A stretch of 55,049 bases of DNA from contig JAFDVU010000024.1 of the NCBI GenBank assembly GCA_018268835.1, forward strand, positions 1 to 55,049, read 5' to 3'. The stretch comes from Acidobacteriota bacterium. GTDB lineage: Bacteria; Acidobacteriota; Terriglobia; Bryobacterales; Bryobacteraceae. Positions within the stretch are counted from its first letter, which is position 1. Each line of letters opens with the position of its first letter. The notes under the pieces are model-generated. The model saw only the letters and a list, made by a program, of their open reading frames with translations, was not told the origin of the DNA and ran no database searches. The position numbers and the translations under genes were made by a program. Shown one piece after another: positions 42,164-50,755 of this stretch.

Positions 42164-43915
42164 ATGAAGCTACAGGTCCGCGTTCTCTATCGCGAATTCC
42201 TCCTTCGTCTGGTCGACCTCGAACTCCTGTCACCCGATGCGATGGGCGATGCCGACAAACTCCGCGGCCGCATCGCGGGGTTTCTCGGGTTCTTCAGCCT
42301 CTATCTGGGTCTCGCCGGCCTGCTGTTCGACGGTAGAAACATGTCCCCGGCGGCATTCCGGATCGCGGGCTGGGGCGTCGAACATTTTCTGATCTCGACC
42401 ACTATGTTGATCGTCGGCCTCTTCGCGGTGTTCAGTTGGGACTCTACATTCCCCGATCTCCGCGATGTCCTCGTGCTTGCGCCGCTGCCTATCCGCACTC
42501 CGACGTTCTTTCTGGCCAAGGTCGCCGCCGTCGGCACCGGCCTGGCTCTTGCCATCGGGGTATTCAATGCCGGTCCGGGCCTGACATTTCCGGCGTCGCT
42601 GAGTTCTCCCAACCCGAGTTTCCGGGACATGCTGCTGCCCTTTGCCCACCGGACATTCATCGCCTATTGGGTCACCATGGCGGCCGCGGGAACCTTTCTG
42701 TTTTGTTGCGTCCTGAGCCTGCAGGGCTTCGCCGCGCTGCTGCCTCGCCGGGTCTTCCTCCGCGTTTCCGCGCTGCTGCAGTTGGCGGCTTTCTGCGCGT
42801 TCGCGACCACCTATTTTCTCGAACCCTCCCTGGCCACTCCCGCGGCACTGGGAGCCCCAGGGAACCAGCGCTGCCTCGCCTGGCTGCCGGATTACTGGTT
42901 TCTCGGCCTTTTTCAGCAACTGAACGGAACCCCGACTCCGGAAACCGTGCCGCTGGCCTACCGCGCGTGGATAGGCCTCGCCGCCGCCGCGGTTACGACG
43001 GCCGCGGCGTACGGCATCTGCTACGTTCACACGCTTCGCAAGGTGGCTGAAGAACCGGGCATCGTCGCCGGCGCGCGCCGTTTCTTCCGGGCTCCGCGGT
43101 TCGGGACCCCGGTGCGCACCGCCATCGTCCAGTTCAGCATCCGAGCCCTGGCGCGCAGCCGCCACCATCGCATCATTCTGGCGTTTTATCTTGGAATCGG
43201 GTTCGCTCTCACGATCCTGCTTTCGAGATTGGGACCGGGGCCCGCCGGTCCGCACGCTCCGCTTCCGCCGGCGAATTTCATGCCGATTATTTCCGACATC
43301 ATGATTCTCTGTTTCTGGGTAGTGGGAACGCGCATCATCTTCACCCTGCCGCTGGATCTGCGCGCCAACTGGGTCTTCCGCATCATGCCGCTTCGTGGCG
43401 GCCGGGCGCTGGTCTCGGCGACCCGCTTCTCGCTTTACCTGCTCGGGTGGCTGCCAGTCTGGGCGGTCTCGGCCGCGTGGTTTCTTTCAAGCTGGCCCTT
43501 GCGGATGGCTGTCGGGCATCTGGTCGCGTTCGGCCTCATGGGAGCCCTTTTGGTGGAGCTCTGTCTATACAGGTTTCAGAAAATCCCCTTCACGTGTTCC
43601 TGGTTGCCGGGAAAATCGAACATACTGTTCGCATTTGGCGGATTCTCGCTTCTGCTGATGCTGCTTCTGATAAAGGGCGCCGGCTTCGAACTATACGCGC
43701 TCAGTAATCCGCGCCAATACCTCGCGATGACGGCGATCCTCATTGCCGCGGCTGCTGCCACCCGATGGCAGGCGGCTCGTTTGGACTCGGGCGACGAACC
43801 GATCGTACAGTTTGAAGAAGAGGAGCGGCCGGTACTGCAGGGCCTCGGCCTCTTCCGCGACGGCGTATTGCCTGCCGAACCGGCCGGACCGCAGGGTAGT
43901 GGTTGCAGCCGTTGA
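42164..43915 (+). CDS. ABC transporter permease, large membrane protein
   Basis: 583 aa with at least ten hydrophobic helices in two groups (about 40-230 and 300-560), e.g. FLISTTMLIVGLFAVFSW, GTGLALAIGVFNAGPGL, WVTMAAAGTFLFCCVLSL, FSLYLLGWLPVWAVSAAWFL, LLLMLLLIKGAGFELYAL. No ATP-binding motifs. It is the membrane partner of the ATPase upstream. The exported substrate is unknown; PadR control often goes with toxic or hydrophobic compounds. Confidence 0.85.
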   Translation: MKLQVRVLYREFLLRLVDLELLSPDAMGDADKLRGRIAGFLGFFSLYLGLAGLLFDGRNMSPAAFRIAGWGVEHFLISTTMLIVGLFAVFSWDSTFPDLRDVLVLAPLPIRTPTFFLAKVAAVGTGLALAIGVFNAGPGLTFPASLSSPNPSFRDMLLPFAHRTFIAYWVTMAAAGTFLFCCVLSLQGFAALLPRRVFLRVSALLQLAAFCAFATTYFLEPSLATPAALGAPGNQRCLAWLPDYWFLGLFQQLNGTPTPETVPLAYRAWIGLAAAAVTTAAAYGICYVHTLRKVAEEPGIVAGARRFFRAPRFGTPVRTAIVQFSIRALARSRHHRIILAFYLGIGFALTILLSRLGPGPAGPHAPLPPANFMPIISDIMILCFWVVGTRIIFTLPLDLRANWVFRIMPLRGGRALVSATRFSLYLLGWLPVWAVSAAWFLSSWPLRMAVGHLVAFGLMGALLVELCLYRFQKIPFTCSWLPGKSNILFAFGGFSLLLMLLLIKGAGFELYALSNPRQYLAMTAILIAAAAATRWQAARLDSGDEPIVQFEEEERPVLQGLGLFRDGVLPAEPAGPQGSGCSR

Positions 43916-43974
43916 AGCGGGCGAGTTGACGCTTGCCTCGGCCGGCCGGGAGGCCCGCAGTGCTTGCGCGGGCG

Positions 43975-44009
43975 TACAATGTGACTCTATCCCGAAGCGA
44001 GGAGTCACA
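43975..44009 (+). promoter_or_regulatory. -10 box and dyad before the GH172 gene
   Basis: TACAAT (43975-43980) is followed by an 8-bp perfect inverted repeat, TGTGACTC (43980-43987) and GAGTCACA (44002-44009). The right arm overlaps the SD GAGGAG (43999-44004) and the ATG follows at 44012. It may be a repressor operator or, if transcription starts early enough, a hairpin that hides the SD. Confidence 0.5.
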
Positions 44010-44011
44010 CG

Positions 44012-45136
44012 ATGAGCGAGAACGCGAAGGACCGGCGCGGATTCCTGCATGGAATGCTGGCGGCGGGAGCGGTGAGCGCGGCGACGTCCGCGGAGGCTCA
44101 GGCGCAAGGCGGTTCGGGCGCGAGCGGCGCGGCGGTGCTGCCGTTCTACGCCCGCGCGCAGAACTATAAGAGCCTGAAGCAGGGCAGTTGGGATCGCACG
44201 GGCGGGAACGCCGACCGCTGGCAGATTCCGGCCGGCGGCACGCACGAGATCTTCAATGCGGCCGGCGCGGGCGCGATCACGCACATCTGGTTCACGATCG
44301 CTTCCGGCAGCGCGGATCATTTGAAAGAGCTGATCCTGCGGGCGTACTGGGACGGGAACGCGAAGCCGAGCGTGGAGGTGCCGATCGGCGATTTCTTCGG
44401 GCTGAATCTGGGGGCGTATCAGATCTATCAGTCGGAGTACCTGTCGTGTTCGCCGGGACGGTCGCTTAACTGCTACTTCGTGATGCCGTACAAGCGCGGG
44501 GCGCGGCTGACCGTGACCAACGAGGGCGCGACGCAGGTGGGCGCGTTCTATTCCAACATCGACTACGTGGAAGCGCCCATGCCCGACGACATCGTGTACT
44601 TCCACGCGCAGTACCGGCAGGCGACGCCTTGTGTCGCGGTGACGGGGCCGAATCCCAAGGTGAACCTCGACGGGAAACAGAATTACGTGTACACGGAGGC
44701 GCGCGGCAAAGGGCACCTGATGGGCGTAACGCTGGGCGTGCTGCAGAACGCCAACGGGTGGTGGGGCGAGGGCGACGAGATGATCTTCATCGACGACGAG
44801 AACAAGCCCGCGATCACCGGCACGGGGAGCGAGGATTATTTTCTCGGGAGTTGGGATTTCGGTGGCTTGTACAGCGCGCAGCCGTTCGCGCACGCGCAGT
44901 ACGGCGCGCCGATCATCACGTTCGCGGAACGCTACGGGGGGCGCTACTGCTGCTACCGGTTCCATGGCGACAATCCGGTGACGTTCGAGCGCTACCTGCG
45001 GCACACCATGGAGCACGGTCACGCCAACGATCGCGGGGACAATTTCTACTCGTGCGCGTATTGGTATCAGACCGCCCCGTATACGGATTTCCCGGCGATG
45101 CCGGCGCTGGCGCAGCGAATTCCGCGGCAGGGGTAG
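44012..45136 (+). CDS. DUF2961 / GH172-like glycoside hydrolase
   Basis: 374 aa. Tat-like leader (DRRGFLHGMLAAGAVSAATSAEAQ), then FYARAQNYKSLKQGSWDRTGGNADRW, ITHIWFTIASGS, VEVPIGDFFGLNLGAY, YSNIDYVEAPMPDDIVYFHAQYRQATP, GVTLGVLQNANGWWGEGDEMIFIDDE, and the conserved TGSEDYFLGSWDFGG. These are the landmarks of DUF2961, now family GH172, whose characterised members cleave fructofuranosides and arabinofuranosides. About usual length for the single-domain form. Exported, so it acts on extracellular or periplasmic glycans. Confidence 0.88.
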   Translation: MSENAKDRRGFLHGMLAAGAVSAATSAEAQAQGGSGASGAAVLPFYARAQNYKSLKQGSWDRTGGNADRWQIPAGGTHEIFNAAGAGAITHIWFTIASGSADHLKELILRAYWDGNAKPSVEVPIGDFFGLNLGAYQIYQSEYLSCSPGRSLNCYFVMPYKRGARLTVTNEGATQVGAFYSNIDYVEAPMPDDIVYFHAQYRQATPCVAVTGPNPKVNLDGKQNYVYTEARGKGHLMGVTLGVLQNANGWWGEGDEMIFIDDENKPAITGTGSEDYFLGSWDFGGLYSAQPFAHAQYGAPIITFAERYGGRYCCYRFHGDNPVTFERYLRHTMEHGHANDRGDNFYSCAYWYQTAPYTDFPAMPALAQRIPRQG

Positions 45137-45148
45137 ACGGCAGGGCGT

Positions 45149-45245
45149 TGGTAGCGCAGGCCTCCCGGCCTGCATTCGGCCCGCAGGGCCGACAGGCCTG
45201 GAATACGTCGGGCGACAGGTTCGTGTGCTGACCCCTGCGCTACCA
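45149..45245. repeat. Nested palindromic element (REP-like)
   Basis: Outer arms TGGTAGCGCAGG (45149-45160) and CCTGCGCTACCA (45234-45245) are a perfect 12-bp inverted repeat. Inside lie GCAGGCC-TCCC-GGCCTGC (45156-45173) and TCGGCCC-GCA-GGGCCGA (45176-45192), both perfect hairpins. The right arm overlaps the stop codon of the minus-strand PepSY gene (45240-45242). It lies between convergent genes and could also end transcription both ways. Confidence 0.7.
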
Positions 45246-45809
45246 GCGCATCCAGGCGGCGAGGCCTCCGATGGCGGCGAGGGCGAAGATCAGGAGGGCC
45301 CCGGTGAAGCGGCGGTCGCGGTGCGACTGCCACCAGAGGTAAAGTCCGGTGGCGCCGAGCGCGAGGATTGCGGCGCCGAGGAACGCGAGCAGCCACGCCC
45401 ACAGGTCATACGCGATCCAGGTATGCCAGACGCCGCGCATCTGGTGGATGCGGTTGAGCGCGCCGAGGGTGCCGGTATCGGTGATGCGCAGGCGGGTCGC
45501 GCCGGTGGACGCCGTGTAGTCCGCCTCCCAGACCATGCCGGGGCGGAGGACGCGGAAGGCGAGTCCCGCGGGCAGTACGCGGATGGCGGCGAGTTCGCCT
45601 TCGATGCCGTATCGCGCGGCGAGTTCGCGCGCGGCGGCGCGGGCGCCGGAGAGGCCGGGCGGGAGGGCGACGTCGCGCGTGGCGGCGCGCGCTTCCATAT
45701 GCACCCACTTGCCGTGCGTCATTTGGAGCGCGCTGATCGAGTACATCGCGAGGAACACCAGGGCGAACGCCCCGGCGCAGAGGTGGAGGCCGCGGATGGC
45801 TCGATACAT
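45240..45809 (-). CDS. PepSY-type membrane protein, second of a pair
   Basis: 189 aa. N-terminal helix LHLCAGAFALVFLAMYSISALQMTHGKW and two C-terminal helices (WIAYDLWAWLLAFLGAAILALGATGLYLWW, FTGALLIFALAAIGGLAAW) bracket a periplasmic PepSY-like segment (ELAARYGIEGELAAIRVLPAGLAFRVLRPGMVWEADY). The pattern matches PepSY-associated TM proteins, often linked to iron uptake or periplasmic peptidase control. Start 3 bases after the first gene's stop. Confidence 0.72.
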   Translation of the reverse strand: MYRAIRGLHLCAGAFALVFLAMYSISALQMTHGKWVHMEARAATRDVALPPGLSGARAAARELAARYGIEGELAAIRVLPAGLAFRVLRPGMVWEADYTASTGATRLRITDTGTLGALNRIHQMRGVWHTWIAYDLWAWLLAFLGAAILALGATGLYLWWQSHRDRRFTGALLIFALAAIGGLAAWMRW

Positions 45810-45812
45810 AGG

Positions 45813-46391
45813 CTACCTGGTCCACCAGTACATCGCGGCGAAGGCGGCGCTTCCGGCGGCGAAGGACGCCATCCCCCAGACGTGGCGCGGATGGCGGGAG
45901 AGCCAGAGCCAGGCGCCGGTGGTGGTCATCAGGATGAGGCACCACATGGCGAACTCGTTGTAGTTCGACCACACCTGCATGCGCCAGTCGCCGATGTGGA
46001 AGGCGGACGAGGTCACGTGCAGGGAAGAGAGGTAGCGGTCGAGGGGCGCGCGGGTGATTTCGACGCGGAGGTGGCTGTCGTCGGGGAAAGTAACGAGATG
46101 ACGACCGTTAGCGTGGCGGAAATCGAGCACGAGGCGGTGGGCGGCATCGTGCTGGATGGCGAAGCTTTGCACGGGCGTGGCAAGGGAGAGGCCGAGCAGC
46201 GCCACCACGCGGGCGGCGACCTGCCTGTCATCGAGGTTGGGTGGGACGGCGAATGGGACGATGCGTACGGTGGACGCGGGAGCGGGAGCGTCCGGCGCCG
46301 GTTCGAAGGCGGCGGCGATGCCCACGATGCCGTAGATCATCAGGTTGACGAACGTGGCCAGTCCGGCCCAGGTATGCAGCTTGAGGATCAC
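45813..46391 (-). CDS. PepSY-type membrane protein, first of a pair
   Basis: 192 aa, GTG start. N-terminal KLHTWAGLATFVNLMIYGIVGIAAAFEP is the classic first helix of PepSY_TM proteins; a periplasmic part (RQVAARVVALLGLSLATPVQSFAIQHDAAHRLVLDFRHANGRHLVTF) and two C-terminal helices follow. The protein looks like the N-terminal half of a normal PepSY_TM protein and the next gene like another half, so they probably work together. Divergent from the D-threonine aldolase-like gene with only 13 bp between starts. Confidence 0.72.
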   Translation of the reverse strand: MILKLHTWAGLATFVNLMIYGIVGIAAAFEPAPDAPAPASTVRIVPFAVPPNLDDRQVAARVVALLGLSLATPVQSFAIQHDAAHRLVLDFRHANGRHLVTFPDDSHLRVEITRAPLDRYLSSLHVTSSAFHIGDWRMQVWSNYNEFAMWCLILMTTTGAWLWLSRHPRHVWGMASFAAGSAAFAAMYWWTR

Positions 46392-46392
46392 G

Positions 46393-46398
46393 TACCAT
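46393..46398 (+). promoter_or_regulatory. -10-like box before the D-threonine aldolase-like gene
   Basis: TACCAT ends 6 bases before ATG 46405 (leaderless layout). The minus strand reads TATGGT over 46399-46394, so the same bases may serve the divergent PepSY gene. Confidence 0.35.
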
Positions 46399-46404
46399 AC
46401 TTAC

Positions 46405-47496
46405 ATGCGTGTCTCGGAAATCGATACTCCCGCGCTCGTCGTGGATCTGGACGTGATGGAGCGCAACCTCGCCCGCGTGGCTTCGTATGCACAGGAACAT
46501 GGAATGCGGCTGCGGCCGCACACCAAGACGCACAAGAGCGTGCGGATCGGCAAGCGGCAGATGGCGCTGGGCGCGGCGGGGCTCACGGTGGCCAAGGTCT
46601 CCGAAGCCGAAGTGATGGCCGCGGCGGAGCCGGCGGAGTTGCTCATCGCCTACCCGATCATCGGTCAGGCGAAACTGGCGCGGTTGAGCGAGGTGGCGCG
46701 GCGGACGCGGGTCACGGTGGCGGTGGACAGCGTGTTCGCGGCGCGGCAGATTTCCGATGCGGCGCGCGCGGCGCAGGTGGAGATCGGGATACTGGCCGAG
46801 GTGGATGTCGGGCTGGGACGCGTGGGGGTGCCGCCGACCGAACTGGTGCACCTGGCGGAAGCGATCGGGAAGTTGCCGCACCTGCGTCTGGAAGGCATCA
46901 CGTTTTACCCGGGGCACATCAAGAGTCTGGACGATGCCGGGCTGGCCGCGCTGGCGGCGCTGAACACGCTGCTGGGCGAAATCCTGGAGCACCTGCAGGC
47001 GGCCGGGATCGAGCCGCGGATCGTGAGCGGCGGGTCCACCCCGACGCTGTTCCACTCGCATGAGGTCGCGGGGCTGAGTGAGATCCGGCCGGGAACGTAC
47101 GTGTTCAACGACATCAACACGGTGCGCAGCGGGGCGTGCGCGCTGGAGGATTGCGCGGCGACGATTCACGCGACCGTGGTTTCGACGGCGCGTCCGGGCC
47201 ACATGATCATCGACGGCGGATCCAAGACGTTTTCAAGCGACCGGCTGAGCACGGGCGCCGAGGTCACCTTCGGATACTTCCCGGAGGCGCCGGGCGCGCG
47301 CTTCCACAAGATGAACGAAGAACATGGGTACGTGGATCTGGCGCAGGCCGGAGCGGAGTTCCACGAGGGCGACCGCGTGCGGGTGATTCCGAACCACATC
47401 TGCGTGGCCGTCAACCTGCACGAGCAGGTGTACGGCGTGCGCGGCGACACCGTGGAAGAAGTGTGGCGCGTGGACGCGCGCGGCAAGCTGCAATAG
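46405..47496 (+). CDS. D-threonine aldolase / D-serine dehydratase-like PLP enzyme
   Basis: 363 aa from ATG 46405. Fold-III alanine-racemase-type barrel: IDTPALVVDLDVMERNLARV, PLP-binding Lys in RLRPHTKTHKS, AEVDVGLGRVGVPP, GITFYPGHIKS, RIVSGGSTPTLFHS, GTYVFND. The C-terminal beta domain has EEHGYVDLAQ and the metal site NHICVAVNLHEQV; His-x-Cys there is the pattern of DSD1-type D-serine dehydratases, whereas D-threonine aldolases often show His-x-Asp. Breaks down a D-hydroxyamino acid using PLP and a divalent metal. The choice between the two activities is open. Confidence 0.9.
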   Translation: MRVSEIDTPALVVDLDVMERNLARVASYAQEHGMRLRPHTKTHKSVRIGKRQMALGAAGLTVAKVSEAEVMAAAEPAELLIAYPIIGQAKLARLSEVARRTRVTVAVDSVFAARQISDAARAAQVEIGILAEVDVGLGRVGVPPTELVHLAEAIGKLPHLRLEGITFYPGHIKSLDDAGLAALAALNTLLGEILEHLQAAGIEPRIVSGGSTPTLFHSHEVAGLSEIRPGTYVFNDINTVRSGACALEDCAATIHATVVSTARPGHMIIDGGSKTFSSDRLSTGAEVTFGYFPEAPGARFHKMNEEHGYVDLAQAGAEFHEGDRVRVIPNHICVAVNLHEQVYGVRGDTVEEVWRVDARGKLQ

Positions 47497-47499
47497 CCG

Positions 47500-48318
47500 C
47501 TACTTCTTCTTCGCGGGCGGCGTCGCTGGTGTGATCGAAGGCGGCGTGGTCGGGGGCGTGGTGGCGCTCCCGTCTTCCACCACTTTGCCGAACTTGATGG
47601 TGGACGAACCTTCGTACCGCTTGTAGTCCTGGTACTTGACGATCATGCGGACGCGCTGGTTTTCGCCGGTTTTGAAATGCAGGGTATCGTCGGCGCGGGT
47701 GTAGGTGGGGAACCAGTATTTGCCGTCGATCTGCTCGCGGTAGGTTTCAAACCGGGGGAACTGGTTGTCGGAGCTGCGCTTGATGACGCCGACGCCCTTG
47801 CCGTAGGTTTTGACAATCTGCAGGTCGCGGTCGTCCACCCAGATCTGGCCTTCGAAGTAGCGCTTGCCGGTTACGAGTTTCTTGGGCTTGACGCTGAAGA
47901 CGTAGGTGCCGATCTCATCGACCTTTTCGCGGCCGAGGTAGTTGATGTCGTACTCGGGGATTTCGTTGGTGGTGAGGACGAAGGGCTGAACGTCGCGCAG
48001 GTCGCGCTCGTCCTCGGGGGTGAGCAGGATGTTCTGCAGCGAAATCACCGGAGCGTAGACCACCTTGGACATGCGCTTGCCTTCGGGCGTGAAGATGATA
48101 TCCTCGACCAGTTCCCACTTGCCGCCGGTGGGGTTGCCGCTGGGGTCGAGTTCCTCGAGCTTGACGCTCTGCCGGTAGGTGTAGTTGTTGCGGGCCTCCT
48201 GGAACTCGAGTTCCTTGGCCGCGAACTTGCGTATAATTTCGTCCGGATTGATGTTGTCGGCCGCCCATAGCGGCATCAGCAGCGCCGCCATGGCGGCGGC
48301 AGCAGGTATCGCTCGCAT
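47500..48318 (-). CDS. Exported LolA-like (outer-membrane lipoprotein-sorting fold) protein
   Basis: 272 aa, signal peptide MRAIPAAAAMAALLMPLWAA, SD GAGGG. The body is a beta half-barrel pattern: NNYTYRQSVKLEEL, KWELVEDIIFTPEGKRMSKVVYAP, YVFSVKPKKLVTGKRYFEGQIWVDDRDLQIVKTYG, REQIDGKYWFPTYTRADDTL, QRVRMIVKYQDYKRYEGSSTIKFG, then a Thr/Pro/Lys-rich tail. LolA/LppX-like proteins carry lipid-modified cargo, but members of this acidobacterial type have no assigned role. Confidence 0.72.
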   Translation of the reverse strand: MRAIPAAAAMAALLMPLWAADNINPDEIIRKFAAKELEFQEARNNYTYRQSVKLEELDPSGNPTGGKWELVEDIIFTPEGKRMSKVVYAPVISLQNILLTPEDERDLRDVQPFVLTTNEIPEYDINYLGREKVDEIGTYVFSVKPKKLVTGKRYFEGQIWVDDRDLQIVKTYGKGVGVIKRSSDNQFPRFETYREQIDGKYWFPTYTRADDTLHFKTGENQRVRMIVKYQDYKRYEGSSTIKFGKVVEDGSATTPPTTPPSITPATPPAKKK

Positions 48319-48344
48319 CTTACCCTCGTCTCTGAGAGACGAAC

Positions 48345-49514
48345 CTAACGCCCCAGCAGTTTCTTTGCAATCGTCAACAGCTGGATATTGCTCGTTCCCT
48401 CGTAGATTCGGCCGATTTTAGCGTCGCGGTAGAACTTTTCGACGGGGTAGTCTTTGGTGATGCCGACCCCGCCGTGGATCTCAATGGCCTTCGACGCCAC
48501 GCGTTCGGCGATCTCGGAACTATAATACTTCGCCATGGCCGCCTCCGTCAGGAAGGAACGTTTGGCATCGCGCAAACGGGCCGCGTTATAGACCAGCAGA
48601 CGGGCGGCTTCGAGTTCCACCGCCATGCGGGCGAGATCGAACTGTACGGCCTGGAACTCGGCGATGGCCTTGCCGAACTGCTTGCGCTCGCGGGCGTAGG
48701 CGAGGGCCGCGTCGAGCGCGCCGCGGGCGAGCCCGATCATCTGCGCGCCGATGGCGATGCGGCCTTCGTTGAGGGTTTCGATGGCGATTTTGTAGCCCTG
48801 TCCGACCTCGCCCATCACGTTTTCGCGGGGCACGCGGCAGTTGTCCAGGATCAATTCGCACGTGGAGGAGGCGCGCAGGCCGATTTTGTCTTCTTTCTTG
48901 CCGACGGCGAACCCGGGGAATTCGCGCTCCACCAGGAACGCCGTCACGCCCTTGTAGCCGGCCGCGGGATTGGCGTTGGCGAAGAGAAGGAAGAAGCCCG
49001 ACTCGGCCGCGTTGGTGATCCACAGCTTGCGCCCGTTGAGGACGAAGTGGTCGCCCATGTCCTCGGCGCGGGTGGCCATGGCGAAGGCGTCGGAGCCGGA
49101 CCCGGCCTCGCTGAGCGCATAGCTGGCCACGGTATCGGCGGCGAGGCGCGGCAGGTACCGGGCCTGCTGCGCCGGGGTGGCCCAGCGCAACAGGGCGTTG
49201 TTGCAGATGGTGTTCTGCACGTCCACGATGACGCCCGCCGAGGGATCCACCGCGGAGAGTTCCTCCACCGCGAGGATGGCCTGGAAGAACGTCCCGCCCT
49301 GCCCGCCGTGTTCTTCGGGGATCTCGATGCCCATCAGCCCCATTTCGAAGAACTGGCGGATGAGGTCTTTGCGGAAGACGCCGGCTTCGTCCATCTCACG
49401 GACGTGAGGGCGGATCTGCTCGCGCGCGAAGCGGCGCACGGAGTCCTGAAACATCCGCTCGTCCTCGGTTAGGGTGGTGAGCGGCGGGATGGCGGCGGAA
49501 TCGGCTACCGGCAT
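48345..49514 (-). CDS. Acyl-CoA dehydrogenase
   Basis: 389 aa from ATG 49514. N-terminal helical domain (DERMFQDSVRRFAREQIRPHVREMDEAGVFRKDLIRQFFEMGLMGIEIPEEHGGQGG), FAD-binding YALSEAGSGSDAFAMATRAE and WITNAAESGFFLLFANANP, C-terminal domain (LARGALDAALAYARERKQFGKAIAEFQAVQ) and the catalytic Glu in RIYEGTSNIQ, the position used by short-chain and branched-chain enzymes. First step of beta-oxidation or branched-chain amino acid breakdown. Ten bases downstream of the alanine dehydrogenase gene in one operon. Confidence 0.95.
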   Translation of the reverse strand: MPVADSAAIPPLTTLTEDERMFQDSVRRFAREQIRPHVREMDEAGVFRKDLIRQFFEMGLMGIEIPEEHGGQGGTFFQAILAVEELSAVDPSAGVIVDVQNTICNNALLRWATPAQQARYLPRLAADTVASYALSEAGSGSDAFAMATRAEDMGDHFVLNGRKLWITNAAESGFFLLFANANPAAGYKGVTAFLVEREFPGFAVGKKEDKIGLRASSTCELILDNCRVPRENVMGEVGQGYKIAIETLNEGRIAIGAQMIGLARGALDAALAYARERKQFGKAIAEFQAVQFDLARMAVELEAARLLVYNAARLRDAKRSFLTEAAMAKYYSSEIAERVASKAIEIHGGVGITKDYPVEKFYRDAKIGRIYEGTSNIQLLTIAKKLLGR

Positions 49515-49524
49515 GGCTGCAAGC

Positions 49525-50637
49525 TTACTCCACGCTGGCGAAGTTGCGCCACTGGCGGCCCTGCGATTCGGCGACTCCGCGGTAGGTGATGAGGCCCTTG
49601 TAAGTGTTGACGCCTTCGCGCAGGGGAGCGTGGCGCTGGCAGGCGGTTTCGAGGCCGTGGCTGGCCAGTTCCTGGAGATACGGGAATGTGGCGTTGTTGA
49701 GCGCGAAGGTGGAGGTATGCGGTACCGCCGCCGGCATGTTGGAGACGCAATAGTGCAGGACGCCATCCACGAAATACGTGGGCTCGGTGTGGGTGGTGGC
49801 GTGGGAGGTTTCAAAGCAGCCGCCCTGGTCGATGGCGACGTCCACGACGACGGCGCCGCGCTTCATGCTGGCGATCATCTCGCGCTTGACCAGGCGGGGC
49901 GCGCTGGCGCCGGGAATCAACACGCCGCCGATCACGAGGTCGGCGGTCTTGAGGTTCTCGCTGATGGTCCACGCGTTGGATGCCAGGGTGACGACGTTGC
50001 CGTTGAAGATGTCGTCGAGTTCGCGCAGGCGCGGGATCGAGCGATCGATGATGATGACGTGGGCGCCCATGCCGAGGGCCATCTTGGCCGCATTGGTGCC
50101 GACCACACCGCCGCCGAGAATCACCACATTGGCCGGGGCCACGCCGGGCACGCCGCCCAGCAGGATGCCGCGTCCGCCGTTCGGCCGCTCCAGGTACTGC
50201 GCGCCCACCTGCACGCTCATGCGTCCGGCGACTTCGCTCATCGGCGTCAGCAGGGGCAGCGAGCCGTCGCGTTCGCGGATGGTCTCATAGGCCACGCCAC
50301 TGACCTGCGCATCCAGCAGTTTCTGGGTGAGTTCGGGCAGCGGGGCGAGGTGTAGGTAAGTGAACAGGATCAGGCCCGGACGGAAGAAAGGGTATTCGGC
50401 CGGCTGAGGCTCTTTCACCTTCACCACGAGGTCGGCGCGCTTCCAGACCTCCGCCGCCGTGCCCAGGATGGTCGCGCCCGCACTGCGGTACTCTTCGTCG
50501 GTAAGCGAGCTGGCCTGCCCGGCCTGGGTTTCGACCAGCACTTCGTGCCCGGCCTCGCGCAGCGCGCTGACGCCGTGGGGCACCAGCCCCACGCGTGTTT
50601 CGTGATCTTTGATCTCTTTCGGAACGCCGATGATCAT
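49525..50637 (-). CDS. ald: Alanine dehydrogenase
   Basis: 370 aa from ATG 50637 (family usual about 370). [42 protein letters not shown] with the substrate-binding Lys, [59 protein letters not shown] (NAD fold), [37 protein letters not shown]. Interconverts L-alanine and pyruvate plus ammonia with NAD. A signal or longer N-terminus is not needed, so upstream in-frame starts are rejected. It is the first gene of the operon with acyl-CoA dehydrogenase, divergent from the sulfatase gene. Confidence 0.96.
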   Translation of the reverse strand: MIIGVPKEIKDHETRVGLVPHGVSALREAGHEVLVETQAGQASSLTDEEYRSAGATILGTAAEVWKRADLVVKVKEPQPAEYPFFRPGLILFTYLHLAPLPELTQKLLDAQVSGVAYETIRERDGSLPLLTPMSEVAGRMSVQVGAQYLERPNGGRGILLGGVPGVAPANVVILGGGVVGTNAAKMALGMGAHVIIIDRSIPRLRELDDIFNGNVVTLASNAWTISENLKTADLVIGGVLIPGASAPRLVKREMIASMKRGAVVVDVAIDQGGCFETSHATTHTEPTYFVDGVLHYCVSNMPAAVPHTSTFALNNATFPYLQELASHGLETACQRHAPLREGVNTYKGLITYRGVAESQGRQWRNFASVE

Positions 50638-50755
50638 GACGCCAGTTTCTCCGAAACTCAGAATAACACCACGCATGCGGGGTGAATCGGAAAGCGGAGC
50701 CTGCGGACAGGATGGCCCGCGGTACCGGGGAAAGAGTAATACGATAAGGGACGCG

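Noticed and set aside
45225..47063. 612-codon plus-strand frame
   Set aside because: Covers the PepSY genes and part of the aldolase-like gene in another frame; composition is Gly/Arg/Ala repeats only.
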